A stretch of 30,335 bases of DNA from CAZLKN01 sp964560135 (GTDB taxonomy: Bacteria > Actinomycetota > JAICYB01): positions 1 to 30,335 of the forward strand of contig CAZLKN010000037.1 of assembly GCA_964560135.1 (NCBI GenBank). Reading direction: 5' to 3'. The first letter of the stretch is position 1; every line of letters starts with the position of its first letter. A program made the translations under genes and the position numbers. A model generated the notes under the pieces. It saw nothing but the letters and a program-made list of their open reading frames with translations, made no database searches and was not told where the DNA came from. Positions 1-8,110 of the stretch are shown here, piece by piece.

Positions 1-1431
1 CCCGGCCCCCAGCCAGAAGGGGCTCGCGTAGGCCAGGGCGAAGGCGTCGTTGCAGGGGTGGCCGGCCGGGCCTTTGTGCGGGTTCTCGAAGCGCGGGTCG
101 GCCAGACGGAGCACCACCCAGTCGCCGTCGGCGCGGTCGAGGTTCACGTCGAAGGTGATCGGCCCTGCGGACTCCGCCGGCACGGCCGTCAGCTCCTCGT
201 GGGCGACCTTCGGGTACGCCTCGTCGGGGCGCAGGACCTGCACGACCACCGGGGTGCCGTCGAGGCCCGGTCCGAGGTCGAGGTCCACCTCGAAGGTGAC
301 CGTCCCGCCGTCGTGGTCCAGGGCGTTGCCCATCTGCACGCCGTTGGCGCGCGCGTCCAGGCGCAGGCCCTGCTCGCGGGTGGCGAACACCCTGCGGGCC
401 TCCATGGCCTCGCGCACGCCGTCGCGGGTGAGGCCGAGGTCCTCACGCAGCCACATCCCCGTGCGGCCCTTGCCCTGGTACTCGCCCCAGTTCGTGCCGT
501 GTTCGTCGGTGACGCCGGTGAGCCCCACCCGCCAGCCGGCGTTGAGGCACTCCACCAGCGGCGAATGCTGTCCCTTGCGGAACTCCTTGAACAGGTAGTC
601 CTCGCGGCGGTTCATGATCTCCAGCGCCACGAACTGGTCGGCGACGCCCGGGTCGTAGCGGAAGAAGCCGAAGCGGCCGACTTCCCGGCCCGGGTGGTTG
701 AAGGACGCGAGCCCGTCCGCGCCGCCGCCGATCACCGGCGTGTCCGGATCCAGGCGGAGCCACTGGTAGAACGGCGCCATGCCCGACCCCCGCAGGGGGC
801 TGCGGCGCGTGGCCTCGTCCAGCAGCGGCTGGAGCACCTCGGGACCGAGCTCTGGGAAGGCGTGGGCCTCGGCCCCGATGCCCTCGGGACCGATCCCCGC
901 GGTGTGCAGCGGGTCGATCCAACGCTCCGAGTGCCAGACGTTGACGTGTCCCTGGAAGGGGCTCGACCACTCGAAGCCGCGCAGGGCGACGAACTCGTGA
1001 TCCTGGTGGACCTCGTCGGCCAGCCGCTTCGTGGTTTCCCAGGCTTCCTCGGTCAGACCACCGAGTTGCCGGCACTCGTGCCGCTCGCCCTCCTCCGCGG
1101 GCGGGAAGAGCGGCTCCCCGCACACGTCGAACACCGTCGAGTTGCCCCAGGACAGCGTGGAGTGGTCGGTGAGCGAGGCGACGTCGAGGCCGTAGGACCG
1201 GATCGACGGGTACGCGAGCTCCGGGAGCCCGGCGCCGTCGGACAGGTGGGTGTGGTTGTGGAGGTCGGCGTGGGCCAGCAGCACACCGGAGGAGAGCTTG
1301 GAGACCCGCGCGGCTCCCGGCCCGGAGATCGTCCCCAGGGGTGAGGCCAACGCCTTCAGCGGATGCGAGGCCGCTACGAGCCCGGCCCCCGCGCCGAGCC
1401 CCGCCAGGAACCGCCGTCGTGACACGAGCAT
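1..1431 (-). CDS. Tat-exported PHP-domain (CehA/McbA-like) metallohydrolase, partial
   Basis: The frame is open for 477 codons and runs off the left edge, so the C-terminus is missing. The N-terminus has a twin-arginine signal (SRRRFL at residues 4-9, then a Gly/Ala/Leu-rich segment and a likely cleavage after ALA near residue 29), so the protein should be exported folded. The mature part begins with a PHP metal site, LHNHTHLSDG (residues 57-66), followed by LTDH (87-90). Later GFEWSSPFQGH and FNHPGRE resemble CehA/McbA-type metallohydrolases, which are probable phosphoesterases or amidohydrolases with a multi-metal centre. ATG 1431 follows a good ribosome site (GAGGAGGGG). The gene is divergent from dapF across 90 bp. 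The substrate cannot be inferred. Fold and export are fairly sure; the exact family is less so. Confidence 0.82.
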   Translation of the reverse strand, partial: MLVSRRRFLAGLGAGAGLVAASHPLKALASPLGTISGPGAARVSKLSSGVLLAHADLHNHTHLSDGAGLPELAYPSIRSYGLDVASLTDHSTLSWGNSTVFDVCGEPLFPPAEEGERHECRQLGGLTEEAWETTKRLADEVHQDHEFVALRGFEWSSPFQGHVNVWHSERWIDPLHTAGIGPEGIGAEAHAFPELGPEVLQPLLDEATRRSPLRGSGMAPFYQWLRLDPDTPVIGGGADGLASFNHPGREVGRFGFFRYDPGVADQFVALEIMNRREDYLFKEFRKGQHSPLVECLNAGWRVGLTGVTDEHGTNWGEYQGKGRTGMWLREDLGLTRDGVREAMEARRVFATREQGLRLDARANGVQMGNALDHDGGTVTFEVDLDLGPGLDGTPVVVQVLRPDEAYPKVAHEELTAVPAESAGPITFDVNLDRADGDWVVLRLADPRFENPHKGPAGHPCNDAFALAYASPFWLGAG

Positions 1432-1506
1432 GCTTCCCCTCCTCGTCGCGCCGTCCCCGTCCCCCCATCGGTTCGTCGCCGCAGGCACGGTCTCCTGCCC
1501 GCCCGG

Positions 1507-1512
1507 TAGGCT
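1507..1512 (+). promoter_or_regulatory. -10-like TAGGCT upstream of dapF
   Basis: TAGGCT ends 9 nt before the dapF ATG. There is no convincing Shine-Dalgarno sequence in that gap and no clear -35 box. The same hexamer recurs at other starts in the window, so transcription probably begins within a few bases of the ATG. Confidence 0.5.
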
Positions 1513-1521
1513 GAGCGGACC

Positions 1522-2436
1522 ATGCGAATCCGCAAGTACCACGGCATCGGCAACGACTTCGTCATGCTGACCGATCTCGACGGGCGGCTCGGCCCGGCCG
1601 GGTCGCTGCCGAAGGGGCTGGTCGCGGCGCTGTGCGACCGGCATACCGGCGTGGGCGGCGACGGCGTGATCCGGATCATGGCCGACGACGACGCCCGTGC
1701 GGCTGGCGCCGCGCTGCGCATGGACTACTACAACGCCGACGGGGGAGCCTCGGAGATGTGCGGCAACGGGATCCGTTGCCTGGCCGTGCTCGCGCGCCGG
1801 CTCGGGGTGATCGAGACCGGCGAGCATCTCGTGCTCACGGGGGCCGGGACGCTCACGGTGCGGCTGCGTCACGACGGCCTCGTCACCGTCGACATGGGGG
1901 CCCCGGGGCTGCGCTGCTCCGAGGTCCCGATGGCCGGCGAGGGATCGTCGCTGCGCATCGGCGTGGAGGTCCTGCCGGGCCAGATGGTGGAGGGGACGGG
2001 GGTGTCGATGGGCAACCCCCACTTTGTCCTGTTCGACGCCGACACCGGGCTCGGGCTCGGCGACGACACCGTCCACGCCCTCGGCCCCCACCTCGAAACC
2101 CACGCCGCCTTCCCGGAGCGGACCAATGTCGAGTTCGTCGAGGTGCTCTCCCCGCGGGAGCTGCGGATGCGCGTGTGGGAGCGGGGCGTCGGGGAGACCA
2201 TGGCCTGCGGGACGGGCGCCTGCGCGGTGGCCGTGGCCGCCGCCGCGCTCGAGCGGGCCGAGCGCAGCGTCACGGTCCGCCTGCCCGGCGGGAGCCTCGA
2301 GGTGGAATGGGCCGCCGACGACCGGGTCTGGATGACCGGCCCGGCCGAGGAGGTCTTCGAGGGCGAGCTGCACCCGGACTGGCTCCGGGACCGCGACCTG
2401 ACCGATGCATCGATCCACGAGGAGGACCAGACGTGA
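1522..2436 (+). CDS. dapF: Diaminopimelate epimerase
   Basis: The 304-residue product interconverts LL- and meso-diaminopimelate in the cytoplasm, supplying meso-DAP for lysine and peptidoglycan. The start (KYHGIGNDFV) is diagnostic. The two catalytic cysteines are in place: C80 in NADGGASEMCGNG and C229 in MACGTGACA. The length is slightly above the usual 270-290, with a short extension of about 20 residues at the C-terminus. The last four bases overlap the next gene (GTGA), so it is probably co-transcribed with the aminotransferase that makes its substrate. A TAGGCT element lies just before the ATG. The identification is secure. Confidence 0.97.
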   Translation: MRIRKYHGIGNDFVMLTDLDGRLGPAGSLPKGLVAALCDRHTGVGGDGVIRIMADDDARAAGAALRMDYYNADGGASEMCGNGIRCLAVLARRLGVIETGEHLVLTGAGTLTVRLRHDGLVTVDMGAPGLRCSEVPMAGEGSSLRIGVEVLPGQMVEGTGVSMGNPHFVLFDADTGLGLGDDTVHALGPHLETHAAFPERTNVEFVEVLSPRELRMRVWERGVGETMACGTGACAVAVAAAALERAERSVTVRLPGGSLEVEWAADDRVWMTGPAEEVFEGELHPDWLRDRDLTDASIHEEDQT

Positions 2437-3608
2437 CCGAGGGGCTATTCCGTCCGGCCAAGCGCATCCGGGATCTGCCGCCGTACCTGTTCGCCGAGAT
2501 CGACCGGAAGATCCAGGCCGTCAAGGCCCAGGGGGCCGACGTGATCTCGTTCGGCGTCGGCGATCCCGACTTCCCGACGCCGCCGCACATCGTCGAGGCC
2601 CTCCAGGAGGCGGCGTCCGACACCGCGAACCACGGCTACCCCTCGTACTTCGGCCTCGCCGCGCTCCGTGAGGCGATCGCGGTCTGGTTCGGCAAACGGT
2701 TCGGGGTGACGCTGGATCCGTCCAGCGAGATCCTGCCGCTGTGGGGCTCCAAGGAGGGCGTCGCTCACCTGCCGTGGGCCCTGATCGACGACGGCGACGT
2801 CGCCCTGTGCTCCGACCCCGGGTACCCGGTCTACGACACCGGCACGCGGCTGGCCGGCGGCGAGCCCGTGGGCGTGCCCTGCCGGGCCGAGCGGGGGTTC
2901 CTCCCCGATTTCTCGGAGATCCCGGCCGAGGTCGCCGCCCGCGCGAAGATCCTGTGGCTCAACTACCCCGGCAACCCCACCGCGGCCACCTGCGAGCTCG
3001 ACTTCTTCACCGCGGCCGTGGAGTTCTGCCGCGAGCACGAGATCCTGCTCGCCCACGACGCCGCCTACTCCGAGATCACCTACGACGGCTACCGGGCCCC
3101 CAGCGTGCTCGAGGTCCCGGGGGCCAAGGATGTCGCCGTCGAGCTCCACTCCTTCTCGAAGACCTACAACATGACCGGCTGGCGTATCGGGTGGGTCTGC
3201 GGTTCGCCGGAGGCGATCGAGGCCCTCGGACGCCTGAAGACCAACCTCGACTCGGGTGTGTTCAACGGGATCCAGCGCGCGGCCATCGCGGCCCTGGAGG
3301 GCCCGACCGACTTCCTGGACGAGCAGCTCGCCGTCTTCACCTCGCGCCGTGACCGCGCCGTGGAGGCGCTGCGCTCCGCGGGGATGGACGCCACCGCTCC
3401 GAAGGGCTCCTTCTACCTGTGGGTACCCGTGCCCGGGGGCGAGTCGTCGGCGGAGTTCGCCACGCGCATCCTCGAGGAGGCAGCCGTCGTCATCACGCCG
3501 GGCGGCGGCTACGGGGACCACGGCGAGGGCTACGTCCGCTTCTCGCTCACGCTCGCCGACGACCGGATCGACGAGGGCCTCGAGCGGATCGGGAAGGTGC
3601 TCGGCTGA
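2433..3608 (+). CDS. dapL: LL-diaminopimelate aminotransferase (class I, PLP)
   Basis: The 391-residue fold-type I aminotransferase begins at GTG 2433, which overlaps the dapF stop and has GAGGAGG 8 nt upstream. Visible signatures are FGVGDPDFPTP near the N-terminus, LWGSKEGVAHLPWA, DPGYPVY, NYPGNPTAA and SFSKTYNMTGWRIGW, which holds the PLP lysine (K243). The wording SKEG-AHLP and KTNLDSGVFN matches the DapL group, which converts tetrahydrodipicolinate directly to LL-DAP and bypasses the succinylase/acetylase routes. Direct coupling to dapF supports that role. A general alanine or aspartate aminotransferase is the alternative. Class assignment is certain; the DapL specificity is likely from motif plus context. 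Confidence 0.78.
   Translation: MTEGLFRPAKRIRDLPPYLFAEIDRKIQAVKAQGADVISFGVGDPDFPTPPHIVEALQEAASDTANHGYPSYFGLAALREAIAVWFGKRFGVTLDPSSEILPLWGSKEGVAHLPWALIDDGDVALCSDPGYPVYDTGTRLAGGEPVGVPCRAERGFLPDFSEIPAEVAARAKILWLNYPGNPTAATCELDFFTAAVEFCREHEILLAHDAAYSEITYDGYRAPSVLEVPGAKDVAVELHSFSKTYNMTGWRIGWVCGSPEAIEALGRLKTNLDSGVFNGIQRAAIAALEGPTDFLDEQLAVFTSRRDRAVEALRSAGMDATAPKGSFYLWVPVPGGESSAEFATRILEEAAVVITPGGGYGDHGEGYVRFSLTLADDRIDEGLERIGKVLG
3591..3597 (+). promoter_or_regulatory. Ribosome binding site supporting a CTG start
   Basis: GGGAAGG lies inside the 3' end of dapL, 7 nt before CTG 3605. No ATG, GTG or TTG in the lipoprotein frame can provide a full signal peptide without a long overlap with dapL, so this site decides the start. 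Confidence 0.5.
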
Positions 3609-4525
3609 ACGCCGTACAGAACCGCAGGCGCGCAGGGATCCTGTCCCTCGCCCTCGTGGCGCTGGCGGCATGCTCGCCGGGCGAGCCGTCGGTCGGGGAC
3701 ACGCTCGTGGCGGCACCCGACCGCGTGCGGGAGCAGGGGTCGGCGACGATGGTGATGACCATCGACACCTCGTTCCACGCCCAGGGCGAGCAGCCGCTTC
3801 GCCAGCGGACGCGGGCCGAATCATCCGTGGACTTCGGCGCCGAGCGCGGCTCCATGCGCATGGAGATGGACGTCCCACCCGAGCTGCTCGGCGGGATCGA
3901 GCTCACCCCCTGCACGATGGTGCTGGACGGGACGTCGGTGTATCTGAACGTCGAAGCCGACGAGACCTTCGAGGAGCTCCCCTGGGTGCGGGCGGACGCG
4001 GCCACGGTCTCCGGGACGCAGTTGTCCAGCTTCGGGGCCGCGGATCCCACCGGCCCCCTGGAGTTCCTCAAGGGCGCCGGTGGTGAGGCCACCGAGCAGG
4101 GCACCGAGGAGATCGGCGGCGTGACCACCACCCGCTACCGCACGACGATCACGTCCCTGCGCCTGCAGGAGCAGGCCGACGCGGACCGGCGCGACCAGCT
4201 CCTCGACCAGCTCCGGCAGCTCGGGCGGGACGTCGTGCCCGTGGACGCGTGGATCGATGACGAGGGCCTCCTCCGGCGCATGCGCATCGAGGTCGAACGG
4301 ACGGGCGAGGTGCTCACCCGTACGGTCATGACGATGGAGCTCGAGAACTTCGGGGAGCCGGTGGACATCGACGTCCCACCGGACGACGAGGTCTTCGACA
4401 CCGACGACCAAACGGTGGCGCAGCAGGCGTCCAGCGCCTGCCTCGGCATCCCCGTCGACGCGGCCCCGCCTCCGCCGGACCCGGACGACCCGGAGCCCGT
4501 GGACCCCGTCCCCGTCGAACCCTAG
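3605..4525 (+). CDS. Secreted lipoprotein, LppX/LprG-like fold suspected
   Basis: With CTG 3605 as start the product is 306 residues. It has a basic n-region (QNRRR), a hydrophobic core and a lipobox LAAC with the modified cysteine at 23, so it should be anchored on the outer face of the membrane. The mature part alternates polar and hydrophobic residues in beta-strand fashion (MVMTIDTSF, MRMEMDVP, TRYRTTI), as in the LppX/LprAFG lipid-carrier family, and ends in a Pro/Asp-rich tail (residues about 285-306). The start overlaps the dapL stop, so it belongs to the dapF-dapL operon, though no link to lysine synthesis is evident. The family call is an inference from pattern; lipoprotein status is well supported. 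Confidence 0.75.
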   Translation: MNAVQNRRRAGILSLALVALAACSPGEPSVGDTLVAAPDRVREQGSATMVMTIDTSFHAQGEQPLRQRTRAESSVDFGAERGSMRMEMDVPPELLGGIELTPCTMVLDGTSVYLNVEADETFEELPWVRADAATVSGTQLSSFGAADPTGPLEFLKGAGGEATEQGTEEIGGVTTTRYRTTITSLRLQEQADADRRDQLLDQLRQLGRDVVPVDAWIDDEGLLRRMRIEVERTGEVLTRTVMTMELENFGEPVDIDVPPDDEVFDTDDQTVAQQASSACLGIPVDAAPPPPDPDDPEPVDPVPVEP

Positions 4526-5472
4526 GGGGCCAGGGCGCGGATCGTACGCAGGATGCTGCCCGCGGGATCGTCGCCGTAGGGGACCGGGTAGACGACCACC
4601 GAGTCGAGGCCCGCCTTGGTGAAGCCGTCGAGACGGTCGCGAACCTCCGCCTCGGGGCCCACGGCGCACAGCGAGTCCACGAGGGCGTCCAGGGCCCGCT
4701 CGTTGCCGTCGGCGAGCTTGTCCACGGCGGGCCCGAGGCCCACCTGACGCAGGGAGTTCGCGTAGGCGGGCAGGCTCGCGTAGGCGTAGGTGTGCTCGCG
4801 GACGGCGGTGCGCGCGATGCGCTGCTCGTCCTCGCCGTTGGTGACGGCCACGCGCACGTAGGCGATGACGTGGACGGTGCGCCCGGCGTCCGCAGCGGCC
4901 TCCCGCACCAGCAGCCCCGACCGCTCCACGCCCTGGGCGGGCAGCCAGTTCAGGATCGCGCCGTCGGCGACTTCGCCGGCCAGCCGCAGGCTCGCGGGGG
5001 TGAGCGCGGCCAGGTAGACGGGGATGGGCGGGGGAGCGCTGCCGAGGTGGAAGGCGTCCACCTTGAACTCGCCGTCGTGGCTGACCCGCTCGCCGGCCAG
5101 GATCCGGCGAACGACCTCGATCGTCTCCCGCATGCGCTGGCGGGGACGCCGCCACCGTCCGTCGAACCAGGCCTCGGCGGCGTAGCGGTGGCCGGCCCCC
5201 AGCCCGAGGATGAAGCGTCCGCCGGAGGCCTCCGAGGCCGCAGCCGCCGCCAGGCTCAACGCGACGGCGTTGCGTGCGTACACCGGGACCACGCCGGAGC
5301 CGACCGCGATGCGCCGGGTGTGGTCGCCGTACAGGGCCGCGAGGGCCAGGGCATCGCGGGATCCCACCTCGGGGGCCCAGAGGCTGGCGTAGCCGACGTC
5401 GTCGGCGGCGCGGGCGAGGGCGAGCAGGTCGGAGAGGGCCAGGCCCGTGTCGCGGAGCGCCACACCCGTCAT
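4522..5472 (-). CDS. LLM-class flavin-dependent oxidoreductase (probably F420)
   Basis: The 316-residue protein has the luciferase-like monooxygenase barrel. It starts with ALSDLLALARAADDVGYASLW, continues with IAVGSGVVPVYARN and GGRFILGLGAGH, and has a later segment with LAGEVADGAILNW. In actinobacteria this branch usually uses coenzyme F420 rather than FMN, but cofactor and substrate cannot be read from the sequence. The gene is convergent with the lipoprotein, and their stop codons share a palindromic CTAG. TAGCAT lies exactly 6 nt before the ATG with no ribosome site, which suggests a leaderless message. It is divergent from hflX across 53 bp. Confidence 0.9.
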   Translation of the reverse strand: MTGVALRDTGLALSDLLALARAADDVGYASLWAPEVGSRDALALAALYGDHTRRIAVGSGVVPVYARNAVALSLAAAAASEASGGRFILGLGAGHRYAAEAWFDGRWRRPRQRMRETIEVVRRILAGERVSHDGEFKVDAFHLGSAPPPIPVYLAALTPASLRLAGEVADGAILNWLPAQGVERSGLLVREAAADAGRTVHVIAYVRVAVTNGEDEQRIARTAVREHTYAYASLPAYANSLRQVGLGPAVDKLADGNERALDALVDSLCAVGPEAEVRDRLDGFTKAGLDSVVVYPVPYGDDPAGSILRTIRALAP

Positions 5473-5478
5473 CTATTC

Positions 5479-5484
5479 ATGCTA
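5479..5484 (-). promoter_or_regulatory. -10-like TAGCAT, leaderless promoter of the LLM gene
   Basis: On the minus strand TAGCAT is followed by six bases (GAATAG) and then ATG 5472. A -10 at that spacing puts the transcription start on the A of the start codon. Confidence 0.55.
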
Positions 5485-5513
5485 CCCACCCCCACGGCTC
5501 TGGCGTCCGGGAC

Positions 5514-5519
5514 CATACT
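5514..5519 (+). promoter_or_regulatory. -10-like CATACT, leaderless promoter of hflX
   Basis: CATACT (one mismatch to TATACT) is followed by six bases, GGAGTC, and the hflX ATG. The GGAG lies too close to the start to be an ordinary ribosome site, so a leaderless transcript is favoured. Confidence 0.5.
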
Positions 5520-5525
5520 GGAGTC

Positions 5526-6872
5526 ATGGGAAGAGACAGGAAGGCGACCGAGGTCGTCCGGGAGGATCAGACCGCGCCCGAGCGGGTCCTGATCGTGGGG
5601 GTGCAGTTCGAGGGGATGACGGCCGAGGCCGTCGAGCACAGCCTGGACGAGCTGACCAGCCTCGTCACCTCCGCGGGCGGCGAGGTCGTGGGCCGGGTGG
5701 TCCAGCGGCGGAGCCGTCCGGACGCCGCGACGTTCATCGGGAAGGGCAAGGCCGCCGGGCTGATCGACGACGTCCAGCGGCTGGGGGCCGACACGACGGT
5801 GTTCGACGAGGAGCTCAGCCCCGCGCAGCTCCGTAACCTCGAGGAGGCGATCACCGGGAAGGTGATCGACCGCACGATCCTGATCCTGGACATCTTCGCC
5901 CAGCGCGCCCACTCCCGGGAGGGCAAGAAGCAGGTCGAGCTGGCCCAACTCACGTACGGACTGCCCCGGTTGCGCGGCTGGGGGATCGCGTTGTCGCGGA
6001 TCGGTGCCGGCGCCGCCGGCGGCGGCGGGGGCCGGGCCCCCATCGGCACCCGCGGGCCCGGTGAGACGCAGCTCGAGATCGACCGGCGGCGTATCGAGCG
6101 GCGACTCGTGAAGTTGCGCCGGGAGCTGCAGGCGCTCACCCGGCAGCGGCAGCTCAGCCGCAAGCGCCGCACCCAGCGGGTGCCGACGGTGTCGCTGGTG
6201 GGCTACACGAACGCGGGCAAGTCCACGCTGCTGAATCACCTCACCCAGGCCGGCGTGCTCGTGGAGGACCGGCTGTTCTCCACCCTCGACCCCACGGCCC
6301 GGCGTCTCAAGCTGCCCGACGGGCGCGCCATCGTCCTCACCGACACGGTGGGGTTCATCCGCAAGCTCCCGCACGGCCTCGTCGAGGCCTTCCGGTCGAC
6401 GTTGGAGGAGGTGGCGGGGGCCGACGTGCTCGTGCACGTGGTGGACGCGTCCCGGGCCGAGCCCGAGATCGACGTGCACGCCGTGGACGAGGTGCTCAAC
6501 GAGATCGGCGCCACGGAGGCGCCGCGCGTGCTGGCGCTCAACAAGATCGACCTGATGGAGTCGGGCGCCCGGCAGGTGCTCGACCGGCGCTTCCCGGCCG
6601 GCGTGCCGATCTCGGCGCACTCCGGCGAGGGCGTCACGGCGCTGCTGGAGGCCGTGGCCCGGCAGCTCGAGTCACGGGTGGTCGAGGTCGAGGCGCTCCT
6701 GCCCTACGAGGAGGGGACGTTGCTGGCCCGGCTGCACGACGACGGACGCGTGGTCGACGCCAGCCACGAGTCCGACGGTGTGCGCGTGCTCGTCAGGGCC
6801 AGGGCGATCGAGCTCGGGATCCTCCAGCCCTATCTGGTGTCCGAGGTCCCGGACGGGGTCGCGCCGGCCTGA
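5526..6872 (+). CDS. hflX: GTPase HflX
   Basis: The 448-residue product is a ribosome-associated GTPase of the HflX branch of the Obg-HflX superfamily, known for splitting stalled or heat-damaged ribosomes. Residues 1-about 190 form the nucleotide-binding HflX N-domain (FIGKGKAAGL, FDEELSPAQLRNLE, DRTILILDIFAQRA), followed by the Gly-rich segment and GPGETQLEIDRRRIERRL that opens the helical linker. The G domain has P-loop GYTNAGKST (226-234), FSTLDPTAR, DTVGF and NKID. A short C-terminal domain follows. ATG 5526 sits right behind a -10-like element, and three genes follow it in the same direction. Identification is secure. Confidence 0.96.
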   Translation: MGRDRKATEVVREDQTAPERVLIVGVQFEGMTAEAVEHSLDELTSLVTSAGGEVVGRVVQRRSRPDAATFIGKGKAAGLIDDVQRLGADTTVFDEELSPAQLRNLEEAITGKVIDRTILILDIFAQRAHSREGKKQVELAQLTYGLPRLRGWGIALSRIGAGAAGGGGGRAPIGTRGPGETQLEIDRRRIERRLVKLRRELQALTRQRQLSRKRRTQRVPTVSLVGYTNAGKSTLLNHLTQAGVLVEDRLFSTLDPTARRLKLPDGRAIVLTDTVGFIRKLPHGLVEAFRSTLEEVAGADVLVHVVDASRAEPEIDVHAVDEVLNEIGATEAPRVLALNKIDLMESGARQVLDRRFPAGVPISAHSGEGVTALLEAVARQLESRVVEVEALLPYEEGTLLARLHDDGRVVDASHESDGVRVLVRARAIELGILQPYLVSEVPDGVAPA

Positions 6873-6892
6873 GGCCCCGTCCGTCGCCACGA

Positions 6893-6898
6893 TAGGCT
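6893..6898 (+). promoter_or_regulatory. -10-like TAGGCT, leaderless promoter of the phosphatase gene
   Basis: TAGGCT is followed by seven bases and GTG 6906, in the 33-bp gap after hflX. There is no ribosome site. This suggests a separate start for the downstream three-gene unit. Confidence 0.5.
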
Positions 6899-6905
6899 GT
6901 CCGTC

Positions 6906-7541
6906 GTGAAGCAGCGCATCCTGCTCGTCCGACATGCCCAGACCGACTACCGGCCGGACCGCCTCGCCGGGCGGACACCCGGCGTCCGGCTCAGCGAGGA
7001 GGGCCGTCGCACCGCGGAGCGGCTGGGAGAGCGTTTGGCCCCCGTTCGCCTGACGGCGGTGTATTCGAGTCCGCTGGAGCGCTGCCTCCAGACCGCCGAG
7101 GCGCTGCTCGCCGGGCGCCGGCTCGAGGTGCGCGTCGAGGAGGGCGTGAAGGAGGTCGATTTCGGTTCCTGGCAGGGCCGGCCGTACAAGACGCTCGCGC
7201 GGACCAACCTGTGGCGCACCGTGCAGGTCCTGCCGTCGGAGGCCCGGTTCCCCGGCGGTGAGTCGGTGCGCGAGCTCCAGCAGCGCGGTGTGGAGGCCGT
7301 GGAGCGGATCCGTGCCGCGCACCCCCGGGGCACGGTGGCCGTGGTCTCCCACGCGGACATGATCAAGGTGATCACCGCCCACTACCTGGGCATGCACCTC
7401 GATCTCTTCCAGCGGATCGTGATCGACCACGCCTCGGTCACCGCCGTGGCGTTCGGCGACGGCTTCCCCCGCGTGCTCCGCGTCTCGGAAACCGGCGAGC
7501 TCGAAGGCGTCGGCCCCAAACGGAAGAGGTGGACGGGATGA
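6906..7541 (+). CDS. Histidine phosphatase family protein (MSMEG_4193-like)
   Basis: The 211-residue protein belongs to the phosphoglycerate mutase-like superfamily. The phospho-accepting histidine is H10 in LLVRHAQTD. The Arg/Glu region YSSPLERCLQTAE, the acid segment VEEGVKEVDFGSWQG and the second histidine in VVSHADMIK are all present, so it should be an active phosphatase. In actinobacteria a phosphatase of this subgroup commonly precedes a DUF3090 gene and a SCO1664-family gene, as here; the substrate of the set is unknown. It starts at GTG 6906, ends with ATGA shared with the next gene, and has a TAGGCT element just upstream. Confidence 0.9.
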   Translation: MKQRILLVRHAQTDYRPDRLAGRTPGVRLSEEGRRTAERLGERLAPVRLTAVYSSPLERCLQTAEALLAGRRLEVRVEEGVKEVDFGSWQGRPYKTLARTNLWRTVQVLPSEARFPGGESVRELQQRGVEAVERIRAAHPRGTVAVVSHADMIKVITAHYLGMHLDLFQRIVIDHASVTAVAFGDGFPRVLRVSETGELEGVGPKRKRWTG

Positions 7542-8110
7542 GCCGCAACTACGATCTCGACGCGGTGCAGCGTCTCACGGCGGGGGCCGTCGGCGAGCCC
7601 GGCGACCGTACCTTTTTCCTCCAGGGACGGCAGGACGACACCGTCGTCACGCTCCTGGTGGAGAAGCAGCAGGTGGCTGTGCTGGCCCGCGAGATCGAGG
7701 ACTTCGTTGCGCGCCTGCCGGCTCCGTCCACGCCCTCCGAGGAAGAGGTGGACCCGGCGGGGCTCGACCTCGAGGAGCCGCTGGAGCCCGACTTCCGGGT
7801 GGGGCCGATGGCGCTCGGCTACGACGAGGACCGCGACCTCGTCATCCTCCAGTGCGAGGAGCTCGTGCCCGAGTCCGACGAGGACGAATTCGATGAGCCC
7901 ATGGTGCTTCCGACCGAGGGAGCCACGGCCCGGTTCTGGGCCACCCGTGCGCAGATGCTCGCCCTCGCCCAGCGGGGGATCGCCGCGGTGGCTGCCGGAC
8001 GGCCCGTCTGCCCGGCCTGCGGGGGGGCGATCGAGCCCGGCGGGCACTTCTGCCCGCCGAGCAACGGTCACAAGCACAGCGACTCCTTCCCCGAGACCCG
8101 AGAGCTGTGA
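7538..8110 (+). CDS. DUF3090 family protein
   Basis: The 190-residue cytoplasmic protein has no known activity. ATG 7538 overlaps the phosphatase stop (ATGA) and gives the family's typical start (SRNYDLDAVQRLTAG). The N-terminal half (about residues 20-60: TFFLQGRQ, LLVEKQQV) is beta-rich, the centre is acidic, and the C-terminus carries a zinc-ribbon-like set (C158, C161, H170, C172, H178; CPACGG and FCPPSNGHKH). It overlaps the SCO1664 gene by 4 bases. Its strict linkage with a phosphatase and a kinase-like protein suggests a shared phospho-substrate, which is inference only. Confidence 0.9.
   Translation: MSRNYDLDAVQRLTAGAVGEPGDRTFFLQGRQDDTVVTLLVEKQQVAVLAREIEDFVARLPAPSTPSEEEVDPAGLDLEEPLEPDFRVGPMALGYDEDRDLVILQCEELVPESDEDEFDEPMVLPTEGATARFWATRAQMLALAQRGIAAVAAGRPVCPACGGAIEPGGHFCPPSNGHKHSDSFPETREL

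Noticed and set aside
58..1344. Long plus-strand frame of 428 codons opposite the metallohydrolase
   Set aside because: It is antisense to a gene with clear PHP and Tat motifs; its composition (Val/Arg/Ala/Gly rich, no motif) is typical of shadows in high-G+C DNA.
2445..5155. Minus-strand frames of 477 and 444 codons over dapL, the lipoprotein and the LLM gene
   Set aside because: Each runs antisense or out of frame to well-supported genes and shows no family motif.
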